Shown here in pieces: positions 17,662-26,353 of a DNA stretch of 64,000 nucleotides (within the stretch, counting starts at the first letter, position 1; each line of letters begins with the position of its first letter). Location of the stretch: assembly GCF_030397665.1 (NCBI RefSeq), contig NZ_JAPUBT010000005.1, positions 186,001 to 250,000 on the forward strand, given 5' to 3'. A model generated the notes under the pieces. The model searched no databases and was not told the origin of the DNA. It saw nothing but the letters and a program-made list of their open reading frames with translations. The position numbers and the translations under genes are program-made. This DNA is from Janthinobacterium sp. SUN073 (GTDB taxonomy: Bacteria > Pseudomonadota > Gammaproteobacteria > Burkholderiales > Burkholderiaceae_D).

Positions 17662-17691
17662 CGCCAATTGACGCCGGCGGCATGGCAATGT

Positions 17692-17710
17692 GATAATGAG
17701 TATCATTCTC
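17692..17710. promoter_or_regulatory. Fur box
   Basis: GATAATGAGTATCATTCTC matches the 19-bp Fur consensus GATAATGATAATCATTATC at 16 of 19 positions. It lies 67 bp before the ECF sigma-factor start and should shut the cassette down when iron is plentiful. Confidence 0.8.
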
Positions 17711-17776
17711 AAACAGCCCAGCCAGCCGGCACCCCGCGTTCCGTCAGCCCAGCTCATCCCTTGCCAGGAGAACGCA

Positions 17777-18295
17777 GTGAGCACCGTCAGTCCCGTCCAT
17801 GCCGTCCCCCTGACCACCCTGTACAGCGAACACCACGGCTGGCTGTATGGCTGGCTGCGCGGCAAGCTGGGCAACCGGGCCGAGGCGGCCGACCTGGCGC
17901 AGGACACATTTTTACGCCTGCTGGGCAAGCGCGATGTGACACCGCTGGCGCCCCTGCGCGAGCCGCGCGGCTACCTGGCGACCATCGCGCGCGGTCTGCT
18001 GATCGACCGCTACCGGCGCCAGGCACTGGAGCACGCCTACCTGGAAGCGCTGGCGCAGCAGGCCGAGCCGGCATCGATGTGCGCCGAAACGCATGCCATC
18101 ATCATCGAAACCCTGCTCGCCGTCGACCGCCTGCTCGACCGCCTGGGCGCGCGCACGCGGACCATCTTCCTGCTGGCGCAAATCGAAGAACTGAGTTACG
18201 TGGACATCAGCCGGCGCCTCGGCGTCTCCCTGCCGACCGTGAAAAAACACCTGGTGCGGGCCTACACGGAATGCCTGCTGCTGGCGGCCGCCTGA
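17777..18295 (+). CDS. FecI-type ECF sigma factor
   Basis: The 172-residue frame begins at a GTG with AGGAG seven bases upstream. The longer frame from 17690 would place the Fur box inside the gene and is rejected. Region 2 (LYSEHHGWLYGWLRGKLGNRAEAADLAQDTF) and region 4 (LLDRLGARTRTIFLLAQIEELSYVDISRRLGVSLPTVKKHL) are clear. The gene overlaps the next one, an anti-sigma factor, at TGATG, and a TonB receptor follows. This is a standard iron cell-surface signalling cassette, probably Fur-repressed. Confidence 0.93.
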   Translation: MSTVSPVHAVPLTTLYSEHHGWLYGWLRGKLGNRAEAADLAQDTFLRLLGKRDVTPLAPLREPRGYLATIARGLLIDRYRRQALEHAYLEALAQQAEPASMCAETHAIIIETLLAVDRLLDRLGARTRTIFLLAQIEELSYVDISRRLGVSLPTVKKHLVRAYTECLLLAAA

Positions 18296-19263
18296 TGTTC
18301 ACCGCATCCGCCTCCGTTTCGTCGCCTATCCCCCGCAAGGTGCTGGCCGCCGCCGCCCACTGGCATGTGGAGCTCCAGTGCGGCAGCGCCGACCCGGCCG
18401 CCGTGCAGGCATGGCGCGATGCCAGCGCCGAGCATGAGCGGGCCTGGGAGCTGCTGCGGCGCATGGACGGCCAGCTGGCCACGCTACCGGCAGCGCTGGC
18501 GATTCCCGCGCTGCAGGCGGCGCAGCAGCGCCGGCGCGCCGCCGCCAAAATACTCGCCGTGCTGGTGGCGGCCGGCGGCGGCATCGCGCTGGGCCAGGCG
18601 GGCTTGCAATCGGGTTCATGGCAAGCCCTGACGGCATCCTTGCGCACGGCGCCGGGCCAGCGCCGCCACGTGGCGCTGGCCGATGGCGGGCGCCTGGAGA
18701 TGAATACGGATAGCGCCGTGGATGTCGCTTACAGCGCCACACAGCGTCGGATCCGCCTGCACCAGGGTGAAATCATGATCACGACGGCATCCGATGCCCG
18801 CCCCTTCCTGGTCGACACGCCGCACGGCGTGATCCGCGCGCTGGGCACGCGCTTCGGCGTGCGCTGCGATGCGGATGGCAGCACCGTCAGCGTCTTCGAG
18901 CACGCCGTGGAAGTGCGCTGCGCGGCGCGCCCGGATGCCGTGCGGCGCCTGGAAGCGGGCCAGCAGTTGCGCTTCTCCGACACGGGCCTGGCAGCCGTGC
19001 TGGCCACGCCCGCGCACCAGGACAGCTGGCTACGCGGCATGCTGGTGGCGGCCGACTGGCCCTTGCAGCAACTGCTGCGGGAACTGGCGCGCTACCGGCG
19101 CGGGCGCCTCGTCTGCGACGCCAGGGTGGCGCGCCGTCCCGTCACGGGCACCTACCGCCTCGACGATATCGACGCCGTGCTGGAAAGCCTGTGCGCCTCG
19201 CACGGACTGCAAGTGACGTACTTCACTCGCTACTGGGCCACGGTGTCGGCCCGGCCGGCATAA
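18295..19263 (+). CDS. FecR-type anti-sigma regulator
   Basis: The ATG at 18295 overlaps the sigma-factor stop. Of 322 residues, about 1-82 form the cytoplasmic sigma-binding domain (HWHVELQCGSADPAAVQAW, EHERAWELLRRMD). A membrane helix lies at about 83-100, and the periplasmic FecR domain follows (LADGGRLEMNTDSAVDVAY, VDTPHGVIRALGTRFGV). It transmits the occupancy of the TonB receptor to the sigma factor. The receptor gene begins 113 bp downstream. Confidence 0.93.
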   Translation: MFTASASVSSPIPRKVLAAAAHWHVELQCGSADPAAVQAWRDASAEHERAWELLRRMDGQLATLPAALAIPALQAAQQRRRAAAKILAVLVAAGGGIALGQAGLQSGSWQALTASLRTAPGQRRHVALADGGRLEMNTDSAVDVAYSATQRRIRLHQGEIMITTASDARPFLVDTPHGVIRALGTRFGVRCDADGSTVSVFEHAVEVRCAARPDAVRRLEAGQQLRFSDTGLAAVLATPAHQDSWLRGMLVAADWPLQQLLRELARYRRGRLVCDARVARRPVTGTYRLDDIDAVLESLCASHGLQVTYFTRYWATVSARPA

Positions 19264-19376
19264 TTATTTTCGGTTTTTTTGCGCCAGGGGTTGGTGTTTC
19301 GATGCGCTGCTTCGGCTTCATGGATAAGTAGCCGATTCATCCTCCATTGACCATACCCTGAACAGAAAGACCGAGC

Positions 19377-21851
19377 ATGCAGCTGATCACCCCCGTCCTC
19401 CATCCCGCCGCGCGCGCCATCCGCCTGGCCGTCCTCGCCATGGCGTGTACCGCCCCTTCCGCCTTCATCGCCACGCCCGCGCTGGCGCAAGGCCAGGCCG
19501 CCGCCGCGTCACAAAGCTACGCCATCAGCGCCGGCCCGCTGGCCACCGCCCTGAACGACTTTGCCGTCGCCGCCGGCGTCAGCCTGTCGACCGATCCCGC
19601 GCAGACGCGCGGCCTGCGCTCGCCCGGCGTGCGTGGCAGCGTCAACGTGGCGCAGGGTTTTGCCCAGGTACTGGCCGGCAGCGGCCTGGAAGCGCTGCAG
19701 CTGCCGAACGGCGCGTATGTGCTGCGCCAGGCGGCGCCCTCCTCCGCCTCGGCGGCTGGAGTGGAAAAAACCATGGCGCCCGTGACGGTCAGCGCCAGCA
19801 TGGAGCGCGACCCTGTCAGTGAACACAGCAACTCGTACGCGGCGCGCGCCGTCACCGTCGGCAAGGGCGTGCAAACCCTGCGCGAAATTCCCCAGTCCGT
19901 CAGCGTCGTCACGCGCCAGAAGATGGACGACCAGAACCTCAACACCATCGACGCCGTACTGGCCAACACCACCGGCATCACCATGTACGACAGCCCGATG
20001 GGAGGACGCTATGTGTATTCGCGCGGCTTCATGGTCGACACGTACCAGTTCGACGGCGTGAACCGCGCCATGTACTACCCGCAGGCGAACAGCTTTACCA
20101 GCAATACGGCCATGCTGGATCGCGTGGAAATCGTGCGCGGCGCCACAGGACTGCTGCAGGGCACGGGCTCGCCGGGTGCGGCCATTAACATGGTGCGCAA
20201 GCGCCCGCTGGCGGAAAAGCAGGTGCAGCTAGCGCTCGGCGCGGGCCGCTGGAACGACGTGCGCGGCGAAGTCGACGTCACCGGCCCCTTGAACGAGTCG
20301 GGCAGCATCCGCGGCCGCGCCGTGGCCGCGCATGACCAGCGCGATTATTTCTATGACGTGGCAGACAGCCGCACCGACGTGCTGTACGGCGTGCTGGAAT
20401 TCGACCTGGCGCCGGGCAGCAAGCTGACGACGGGCGCCAGCTACGAGAAACTGCACGCGACGCCCTTCTTTTCCGGCATGCCCCGCTACCGCGATGGCAG
20501 CGACCCGAAGCTGCCGCGCGAAACATTCCTCGGTGCCGACTGGAACCGCTGGGACAGCCGGCAGACGGCCGTCTTCGCCGAATTCGAGCACCGCTTCGAC
20601 GCCGACTGGTCGCTCAAGGCCAGCGCCAACTACACGCGCGAGCGGCATGACGTGAAATACATGTTCAGCCAGGGTGCGCTCGATCCCGCCACCATGGCCG
20701 GCATGATGATGTACGGCGGCGTCTTCGACTACGGCAGCACCAACAAGGGCATCGACCTGTCGCTCGATGGCAAATTCAACGCCTTCGGCCGCCGCCACGG
20801 CTTCAGCGCCGGCATCAACACGAACCGCCTGGAAAGCGCCAGCGATTTCAGTCTGGCCCTGCTGCAGCAGCCGAACAACCCGCTGCGCCCGAATCACGGC
20901 GTGGCCGAGCCGAGCGACGCCTGGTTCCGTGAAAACAGCTATCGGGGCGATCCCAGTGTGACGAAGATGACGCAGACGGGCGCGTATGGCGTGGCCCGTT
21001 TCAGCGTCAGCGATCCGCTCACCGTGGTGGCCGGCACGCGCGTGTCGAACTACAAATGGAGCAGCGTGTACCGCGACACGGGCGAGGTGTATATCGACCC
21101 CTACCGCGAAAATGGCGTCGTCACGCCGTATGGCGGCGTGATCTACGCATTCGACAAGCGCTGGTCCGGCTACGCCAGCGTCTCCGACATCTTCCAGCCG
21201 CAGAACCAGCGCACGGCCGAGGGCGCCCTGCTCGACCCGCTCAAGGGACGCAACCTGGAAGTGGGCGTGAAAGGTGAACTGTTCGATGGCAAGGTGAATG
21301 CCTCGCTGGCGCTGTTCCGCATCGAGCAGCGCAACCGCGCGGAGCTCGACCTGGTCAATACCTGTTCCAGCGGCACGGAGTGCTATTTCTCGGCGGGCAA
21401 GGTGCGCAGCGAAGGCGTCGATGCGGAAATCAGCGGCGAAGTGGCGCCGGGCTGGCAGCTGTTCGCCGGCTACACCCTGAACAATTTCAAGTACCTGGAG
21501 CAGACCTCGAATGCGGGCGTGATGTTTGCCAGCACCTACTCGCCGCGTCACATGCTGCGCGCGTGGAGCGACTACCGCCTGTCCGGCGCCTTGCAAAAGT
21601 GGAGCGTGGGCGGCGGCGTGAACTTCCAGACGCAGAGCTCGCGCGTCACGCGCGACGTGACGGTGGCGCAAGGCGCGTATGCCTTGTGGAGTGCGCGCGC
21701 CGCCTGGCAGATCGACCGCAACTGGACGGCGGCGCTGTCCGTGACGAACTTGCTCGACAAGCGCTACTACCAGACGGTGGGTGCGCCGGCGTGGGGCAAT
21801 TTCTACGGCGAGCCGCGCAAGGCCGCATTGACCCTGCGCGCACGCTTCTAA
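19377..21851 (+). CDS. TonB-dependent siderophore receptor with signalling domain
   Basis: An 824-residue outer-membrane receptor. A signal peptide ends near PALA-Q (residue 37). A secretin/TonB short N-terminal (STN) signalling domain lies at about 47-115 (SYAISAGPLATALNDFA). The plug domain (LREIPQSVSVVTRQKMDD, VEIVRGATGLLQGTGSPGA) and the beta-barrel follow, ending in the typical TLRARF. The STN domain and the adjacent FecI/FecR pair show that it is a transducer of the FpvA/FecA type. The ligand is probably a ferric hydroxamate or mixed siderophore, but the sequence alone does not say which. No siderophore synthesis genes are nearby. Confidence 0.94.
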   Translation: MQLITPVLHPAARAIRLAVLAMACTAPSAFIATPALAQGQAAAASQSYAISAGPLATALNDFAVAAGVSLSTDPAQTRGLRSPGVRGSVNVAQGFAQVLAGSGLEALQLPNGAYVLRQAAPSSASAAGVEKTMAPVTVSASMERDPVSEHSNSYAARAVTVGKGVQTLREIPQSVSVVTRQKMDDQNLNTIDAVLANTTGITMYDSPMGGRYVYSRGFMVDTYQFDGVNRAMYYPQANSFTSNTAMLDRVEIVRGATGLLQGTGSPGAAINMVRKRPLAEKQVQLALGAGRWNDVRGEVDVTGPLNESGSIRGRAVAAHDQRDYFYDVADSRTDVLYGVLEFDLAPGSKLTTGASYEKLHATPFFSGMPRYRDGSDPKLPRETFLGADWNRWDSRQTAVFAEFEHRFDADWSLKASANYTRERHDVKYMFSQGALDPATMAGMMMYGGVFDYGSTNKGIDLSLDGKFNAFGRRHGFSAGINTNRLESASDFSLALLQQPNNPLRPNHGVAEPSDAWFRENSYRGDPSVTKMTQTGAYGVARFSVSDPLTVVAGTRVSNYKWSSVYRDTGEVYIDPYRENGVVTPYGGVIYAFDKRWSGYASVSDIFQPQNQRTAEGALLDPLKGRNLEVGVKGELFDGKVNASLALFRIEQRNRAELDLVNTCSSGTECYFSAGKVRSEGVDAEISGEVAPGWQLFAGYTLNNFKYLEQTSNAGVMFASTYSPRHMLRAWSDYRLSGALQKWSVGGGVNFQTQSSRVTRDVTVAQGAYALWSARAAWQIDRNWTAALSVTNLLDKRYYQTVGAPAWGNFYGEPRKAALTLRARF

Positions 21852-21860
21852 ACCAAGCGC

Positions 21861-22748
21861 CTAGGTCGCCGGGCGCAGGGGCGCCTTCGGCAACGGGATG
21901 AATTCCGTCTCGCCGGGCACTTGCCCCATGCGCTGGGCGCTCCAGTCGTCGGCCGCCTGCGACAAGCGCTCCTTGCTCGACGAGACGAAATTCCAGAACA
22001 GGTAGCGGTGGCCGTCCAGCGGCTCGCCGCCGATCACCACGAACTGCACCGGGGCGCTGCCTGCCGTCACCACGGGCACGGCGCCGGCCTCCAGCAGCGC
22101 CATGGTATGCGGCAGCAGCGCCACGCCATCGAGCAGCACCTCCCCGCTGATCGGGTAAATCGCCGCTTCCGGCGGCAAGTCCTCCAGGCGCAGCTCGCGC
22201 CCCGCCTGCAGCGCCACGTCCAGGTACACCGTTTGCATGTAGGTGCGTACGGGCGAAGTCTGACCAAAGGCAGTGCCGATCAACACTTTCACGACGGCGC
22301 CATCGAGCGCCACGACGGGAATGTCGGCCTGCGGCGTGTGCGTGAAACTTGGTTCGTCCTCTTCATGCGCCTTCGGTAGCGCAGCCCACAGCTGCAAGCC
22401 GTGCGTGCGGTGCGGCTGGCCGGCCAGGTCGTGCGGCGTGCGCTCGGAATGCACGATGCCGCGCCCGGCCGTCATCCAGTTGATGGCGCCCGGCTCGATG
22501 CGCTGGCAGGAACCGATGCTGTCGCGGTGGTCGATCGCGCCCTCGAACAGATAGGTGACGGTGGCCAGGCCGATATGCGGATGGGGGCGCACGTCGTGGT
22601 TGGCGTCGGGCGCCACGTCGATGGGGCCGAAGTGGTCAAAAAAAATGAAGGGGCCGACGGCCTGTTTGACGGCGGACGGCAGCAAACGCCGCACGACGAA
22701 GCCGCCTCCCAGGTCCTTTTCGTGGCTTTTCAGGATGGCCGCGCTCAT
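21861..22748 (-). CDS. Pirin family protein
   Basis: A 295-residue bicupin. The N-terminal cupin shows the metal-ligand pattern PFIFFDHFGPIDVAPDANHDVRPHPHIGLATVTYLFEGAIDHRDS and ends in GRGIVHSE. Pirins of bacteria include quercetinase-like dioxygenases and redox-responsive regulators; the role here is not known. It overlaps the OsmC gene by 4 bp (ATGA), so the two are translated together. Confidence 0.93.
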   Translation of the reverse strand: MSAAILKSHEKDLGGGFVVRRLLPSAVKQAVGPFIFFDHFGPIDVAPDANHDVRPHPHIGLATVTYLFEGAIDHRDSIGSCQRIEPGAINWMTAGRGIVHSERTPHDLAGQPHRTHGLQLWAALPKAHEEDEPSFTHTPQADIPVVALDGAVVKVLIGTAFGQTSPVRTYMQTVYLDVALQAGRELRLEDLPPEAAIYPISGEVLLDGVALLPHTMALLEAGAVPVVTAGSAPVQFVVIGGEPLDGHRYLFWNFVSSSKERLSQAADDWSAQRMGQVPGETEFIPLPKAPLRPAT

Positions 22749-23143
22749 GCCAGCACCGTCGTCACTTCGGTGGTCACAGCCGTCATCAATTTATGCAGCG
22801 GGCATTTGCCGGCCGCGGCCAGCAATTCCTCGCGCTGCGCATCCGTCAGCTCGCCCGTCAGGTGCAGGGTGGCGGCCAGCCGGTACACGCCCTTGCGCTC
22901 GTCGCTGGCATCGCGCTCGGTCGACACTTCCACATGTTCCAGGGGGATGCCCTTGTGTTTGGCGTACCAGACCACGGTGAGCGCCTTACAGGCCGACAGG
23001 GCCGCGTCATACAGGTCGTGCGGTGAAGGACCGGCATCGCCGCCGCCTTCAGCCACCGAGGCGTCGGCGGAAATGATGTGATCGCGCACGTGCACGATGT
23101 GGCGCATGGGTTGCGACTGGTCGCGGATGGCTTTGATGGTCAT
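22745..23143 (-). CDS. OsmC family peroxiredoxin-like protein
   Basis: A 132-residue protein. The two family cysteines are seen in LSACKALTVVWYAKHKG and AAAGKCPLHKLMT. OsmC/Ohr proteins reduce organic hydroperoxides with thiols. The start at 23143 has AAGGA upstream. It forms a two-gene operon with the pirin gene, a common pairing in proteobacteria linked to oxidative stress. Confidence 0.93.
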   Translation of the reverse strand: MTIKAIRDQSQPMRHIVHVRDHIISADASVAEGGGDAGPSPHDLYDAALSACKALTVVWYAKHKGIPLEHVEVSTERDASDERKGVYRLAATLHLTGELTDAQREELLAAAGKCPLHKLMTAVTTEVTTVLA

Positions 23144-23221
23144 GGCGTTCCTTGGAGCGTTTGGAAAGCCACAATTTACACCGTTTGCCCGCTTTGCGCA
23201 GCCAGCTCCCTGGGCGCCAGG

Positions 23222-23968
23222 TTATTTGATACGGAACACGGCGTCCACCGTCTGCCCCATCTTCAGGCTGGTGACCATCAGCATGTCGTCGGGATTTTGC
23301 CGCTGGCGGCTGTTGGCGCGCTGGTAACGGTCGGACGGCACCAGGCCCACCGCATTACCCAGGTTTTTCAGCTGATCCGAGGAGATGCCGGCCACGGCGC
23401 CCACGCGCTTGCCGAAGCCGCGCGCCATGGCGTCGGCCTTGCGCTGTGCATCCTTGACGGCTTCGCCCATCAATTCCTCTTCCAGGCGAATGCGTTCGGT
23501 GGCGCCGAAGGTGACGGCAAACGCATCGAGGTTGGGCATGGCCAGCAGCGGACGCATGACGGCGGGCCATTTCGACAGGTCCGCCACATTGATATGCACG
23601 CTGGCCTTGATCAGGTACTGCGGGTTGGCCGGGTCCTGTTCCGCCCCCTTGCGAATTTCCTTGCGCACGTCGCGCACCTCGATGCTGGCCGCCGCCTCGG
23701 GCAAGCCCTGCTCCACCAGCAGCGCCTTGACTTCCGTAATGCGCGTCTGCACGAGGGCCGTGGCCACGTCCGGCGCGGGGTCGAAGACGCTGACGTCGAA
23801 ATCGATCTCGCCCAGGTCGGGCATGACAAAGCTGAACGCCGTGCCCGTCGCATGGATGAAGGGATAGGAGGGCAAGTCGCCGGCCAGGGCGGAGACGGGC
23901 AGGCAGGCGAACAGCAAGGACAGCAGGCGGCGTTTGAACACGGACACTCCGGCACGGTTAAGGTGCAT
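23222..23968 (-). CDS. SIMPL (DUF541) domain periplasmic protein
   Basis: A 248-residue protein with a signal peptide (KRRLLSLLFACLPVSALAG). The SIMPL pattern follows: IHATGTAFSFVMPDLGEIDFDVSVFDP at the N-terminus, EELMGEAVKDAQRKADAMARGFGKRVGAVAGIS in the middle, and a C-terminal VTSLKMGQTVDAVFRIK strand. Family members lie in the periplasm or outer membrane, and some are linked to oxidative stress; no enzymatic activity is known. It lies between the OsmC gene and the kinase gene, all on the minus strand, with 35-80 bp gaps. Confidence 0.85.
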   Translation of the reverse strand: MHLNRAGVSVFKRRLLSLLFACLPVSALAGDLPSYPFIHATGTAFSFVMPDLGEIDFDVSVFDPAPDVATALVQTRITEVKALLVEQGLPEAAASIEVRDVRKEIRKGAEQDPANPQYLIKASVHINVADLSKWPAVMRPLLAMPNLDAFAVTFGATERIRLEEELMGEAVKDAQRKADAMARGFGKRVGAVAGISSDQLKNLGNAVGLVPSDRYQRANSRQRQNPDDMLMVTSLKMGQTVDAVFRIK

Positions 23969-24003
23969 GAAGTATCCGTCAAGATGGCAGATTTAACAAT
24001 AAA

Positions 24004-26334
24004 TTAATCGAGCGTGCGCGCCACCCTGAAACCGACGATGTCGTTCGACAGCACGGTGGAAAAAGCGTTGCGCAGGGCCGAGCGCAGGTAGCGCGGGTGG
24101 TACAGCCAGGAGCCGCCGCGCAGGATGCGCCGGCTGCTGTCGCTGCCCTCTTCCCACGCGCTGCCATCGACTGGCGCGCCGTCGTAATTGTCGTGCACCA
24201 CGTCCTGCACCCATTCCCACACATTGCCATGCATGTCGAACAAGCCCCAGGAATTCGGCGCGAAGCTGCCCAGCGGCGTGGTGCCGCCCCGGTACACGCC
24301 GCGCGGGCCGCCGTTGTAGACATACAGGCCGTCGTAGTTGGCTTGCTCGGTGCTGATCGTGTCGCCCACGTTGAAGGCCGTGCGCGTGCCGGCGCGGCAG
24401 GCGTATTCCCATTCCGCTTCGCTGGGCAGGCGGTACTGCCGCCCGGTGCGCTCGCTGAGCCAGGCCAGGTATAGCTGTGCGTCATTCCAGCTCACGCCGA
24501 CCACCGGGTGCAGGTCGGTTTGCACGAAACCGGGATTGTCCCAGTCCGTCTCGGAACCGCCCGCCCAGCCGGTCGCCTTGACGAAAGCGCGCCATTCGCC
24601 CACGCTGACGGGGTGGCGCGCCAGCGCGAACGGGCGCTCGATGCCGACCCAGTGCTGCGGCGTCTCGCGTTCCAGCCAGGCCTGCTGCGAGCCGGCCTGG
24701 ATGGCGGCCTTGTGCTCCGTTTCGTGCGCGCCCATCTGGAAGCGGCCGCTGGGAATGAGCACCAGTTCCGGGCCCTGCCCCGCGCCATCGGGGAAATCGT
24801 CGCGCAAGATGCCTTCGGCATTGGCCACCGGCTGCACATGTTCGGGTTCCGATTCCGCTTCTGGTGCCGGCGCGGATGCCGGGGCAGGAACCGACGCGGC
24901 GGCGCGGCTGGTCTCTGCGCGACGCGCCCGTTCCTGCTCGGCGCGATAGGCCGCCTCCGCCTTGGCGACGATGGCCTTGCGCTGCAATTCCTGATGCTCC
25001 TGCAAGGCCGTGGCGGCATCGGCTTCGCGGCGCGCGCGCAACTGGCCGCGCAGCGCTTCCTTGCGCAGCTTGCGCGCCTCTTCCGCTTCGAAATGGCGCT
25101 GCGCTTCCTGCTCGCGGCGCAGTTTGTCCTGCCGCTGCTTTTCCAGCGCGGCGGCATGGATTTCCGCCTTGCGCCGCTGGTCCAACTCTTCCTGGCGGAT
25201 CCGGGCCCGCTTGATCTCTTCTTCGCGGGCCTGTTCGGCGGCCAGCGCCGCCTGCCGTTGTTGCTGCGCCTGCTGTGCCGCGCGCGCCTGCTGCTGGCGC
25301 GCCTGTTCCGCCAGTTCTTCGGGCGACGGCCCGGCGGCACGCTCCAGATTTTCCAGCAAGGCTTGCACCGATTGTGGCCGCAGTTCCGCCGTCAGCGAAA
25401 AACCGTTCTGCAGCACCTGCCACTGTTGCGCGTTGAGCGCTTGCGGTGTTGATGGCAAATGGCTGGCGCTGCGCGCATCGTCGAAAGGCATGCGCCCTTC
25501 CAGCATCTGGTAAATCATCACGGCCACCGCATACACGTCCAGGCGCGGGCTGGGCTGGCGCTGATTGGCGCCTGCCTCGGGCGCCCGATAACCGTGCGTG
25601 CCCGCATTCGGCATGTCCAGCGCCAGGCTGCTATCCGCATTGCGCACGCGCGTCGCGATGCCGTAATCGAGCAATTTGATATCGCCTTTCGCCGTCAGGA
25701 AGACATTGCCCGGCTTGATGTCGCGGTGCACCAGCTTGTGCTTTTCCCACGCATACGACAGGGCCTCGGCCACCGGCTGCAGCAATTCCTGCACGGTCGA
25801 CAGCGGCAGCGCGCCCTGGCGGCCCAGATAATGCTCGAGGTCTTCGCCATCGAGGCATTCCATGATGATGAAATAGCTGGCCGTGGCAGGATCCTGCGCC
25901 CACTCGTAGACGCGCACGATGTTTTCATGCGCGAGTTTTCTCGCCTGCGTCGCTTCCTCGATCAGCAGCTTGGCGTGCGTGGCGCTTTGCGTCAGCTGCG
26001 GCGGCAAGATCTTCAGCGCCACCATTTCGCTGCTGCCCAGCTCCGCGTGCGTGGCCAGGTCGGTGGCTTGCCACACCTGCCCCATGCCGCCCGTGCCGAT
26101 CAGCCGTTCGAGCCGGTAGCGGCGGTTTTGCGGGCCGATTTCCTGGCCCGTCATGAAGCCCAGCTCCGTACCCTGGCGCACCGGCAGCGGCGCGGCCACG
26201 GGTGCAGCGCCGGGCGGCGCGTACTCGGCGTCGAGGATGGCGTTCTTGCGGCGTTCAAATTCCTGCTCGCTGAGCAGCCCGTCGTCGTGGAGGGCGCGCA
26301 GTTCCCGCAGTTTGTCTCGTGCTTTTTGCATCAT
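24004..26334 (-). CDS. Ser/Thr protein kinase with SHOCT, coiled-coil and FGE-sulfatase (SUMF1) domains
   Basis: The start is placed at the ATGATG at 26334, 19 bp after the SPFH gene; a longer upstream frame would overlap that gene. Of 776 residues: SHOCT-like helix pair (about 4-35), kinase domain (80-320) with GTGGMG, VALK108, HRDIKPGN and DYG in place of DFG, then APE; a long Gln/Arg/Glu-rich coiled coil (about 335-480); an acidic Pro/Ala linker; and a C-terminal formylglycine-generating-enzyme-like domain (523-774) with LVLIPSGRFQMG, RLPSEAEWEYACRAGT, GLFDMHGNVWEWVQD and LRGGSW. The kinase looks active. The FGE-like domain may only bind, since its catalytic cysteines were not assigned. 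No membrane segment is present. Confidence 0.88.
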   Translation of the reverse strand: MMQKARDKLRELRALHDDGLLSEQEFERRKNAILDAEYAPPGAAPVAAPLPVRQGTELGFMTGQEIGPQNRRYRLERLIGTGGMGQVWQATDLATHAELGSSEMVALKILPPQLTQSATHAKLLIEEATQARKLAHENIVRVYEWAQDPATASYFIIMECLDGEDLEHYLGRQGALPLSTVQELLQPVAEALSYAWEKHKLVHRDIKPGNVFLTAKGDIKLLDYGIATRVRNADSSLALDMPNAGTHGYRAPEAGANQRQPSPRLDVYAVAVMIYQMLEGRMPFDDARSASHLPSTPQALNAQQWQVLQNGFSLTAELRPQSVQALLENLERAAGPSPEELAEQARQQQARAAQQAQQQRQAALAAEQAREEEIKRARIRQEELDQRRKAEIHAAALEKQRQDKLRREQEAQRHFEAEEARKLRKEALRGQLRARREADAATALQEHQELQRKAIVAKAEAAYRAEQERARRAETSRAAASVPAPASAPAPEAESEPEHVQPVANAEGILRDDFPDGAGQGPELVLIPSGRFQMGAHETEHKAAIQAGSQQAWLERETPQHWVGIERPFALARHPVSVGEWRAFVKATGWAGGSETDWDNPGFVQTDLHPVVGVSWNDAQLYLAWLSERTGRQYRLPSEAEWEYACRAGTRTAFNVGDTISTEQANYDGLYVYNGGPRGVYRGGTTPLGSFAPNSWGLFDMHGNVWEWVQDVVHDNYDGAPVDGSAWEEGSDSSRRILRGGSWLYHPRYLRSALRNAFSTVLSNDIVGFRVARTLD

Positions 26335-26353
26335 CTGGGGTGAAACGCTTCCA

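Noticed and set aside
17690..17776. ECF sigma factor starting at 17690 or 17696
   Set aside because: The Fur box would lie inside the coding region, and the GTG at 17777 has the better ribosome site.
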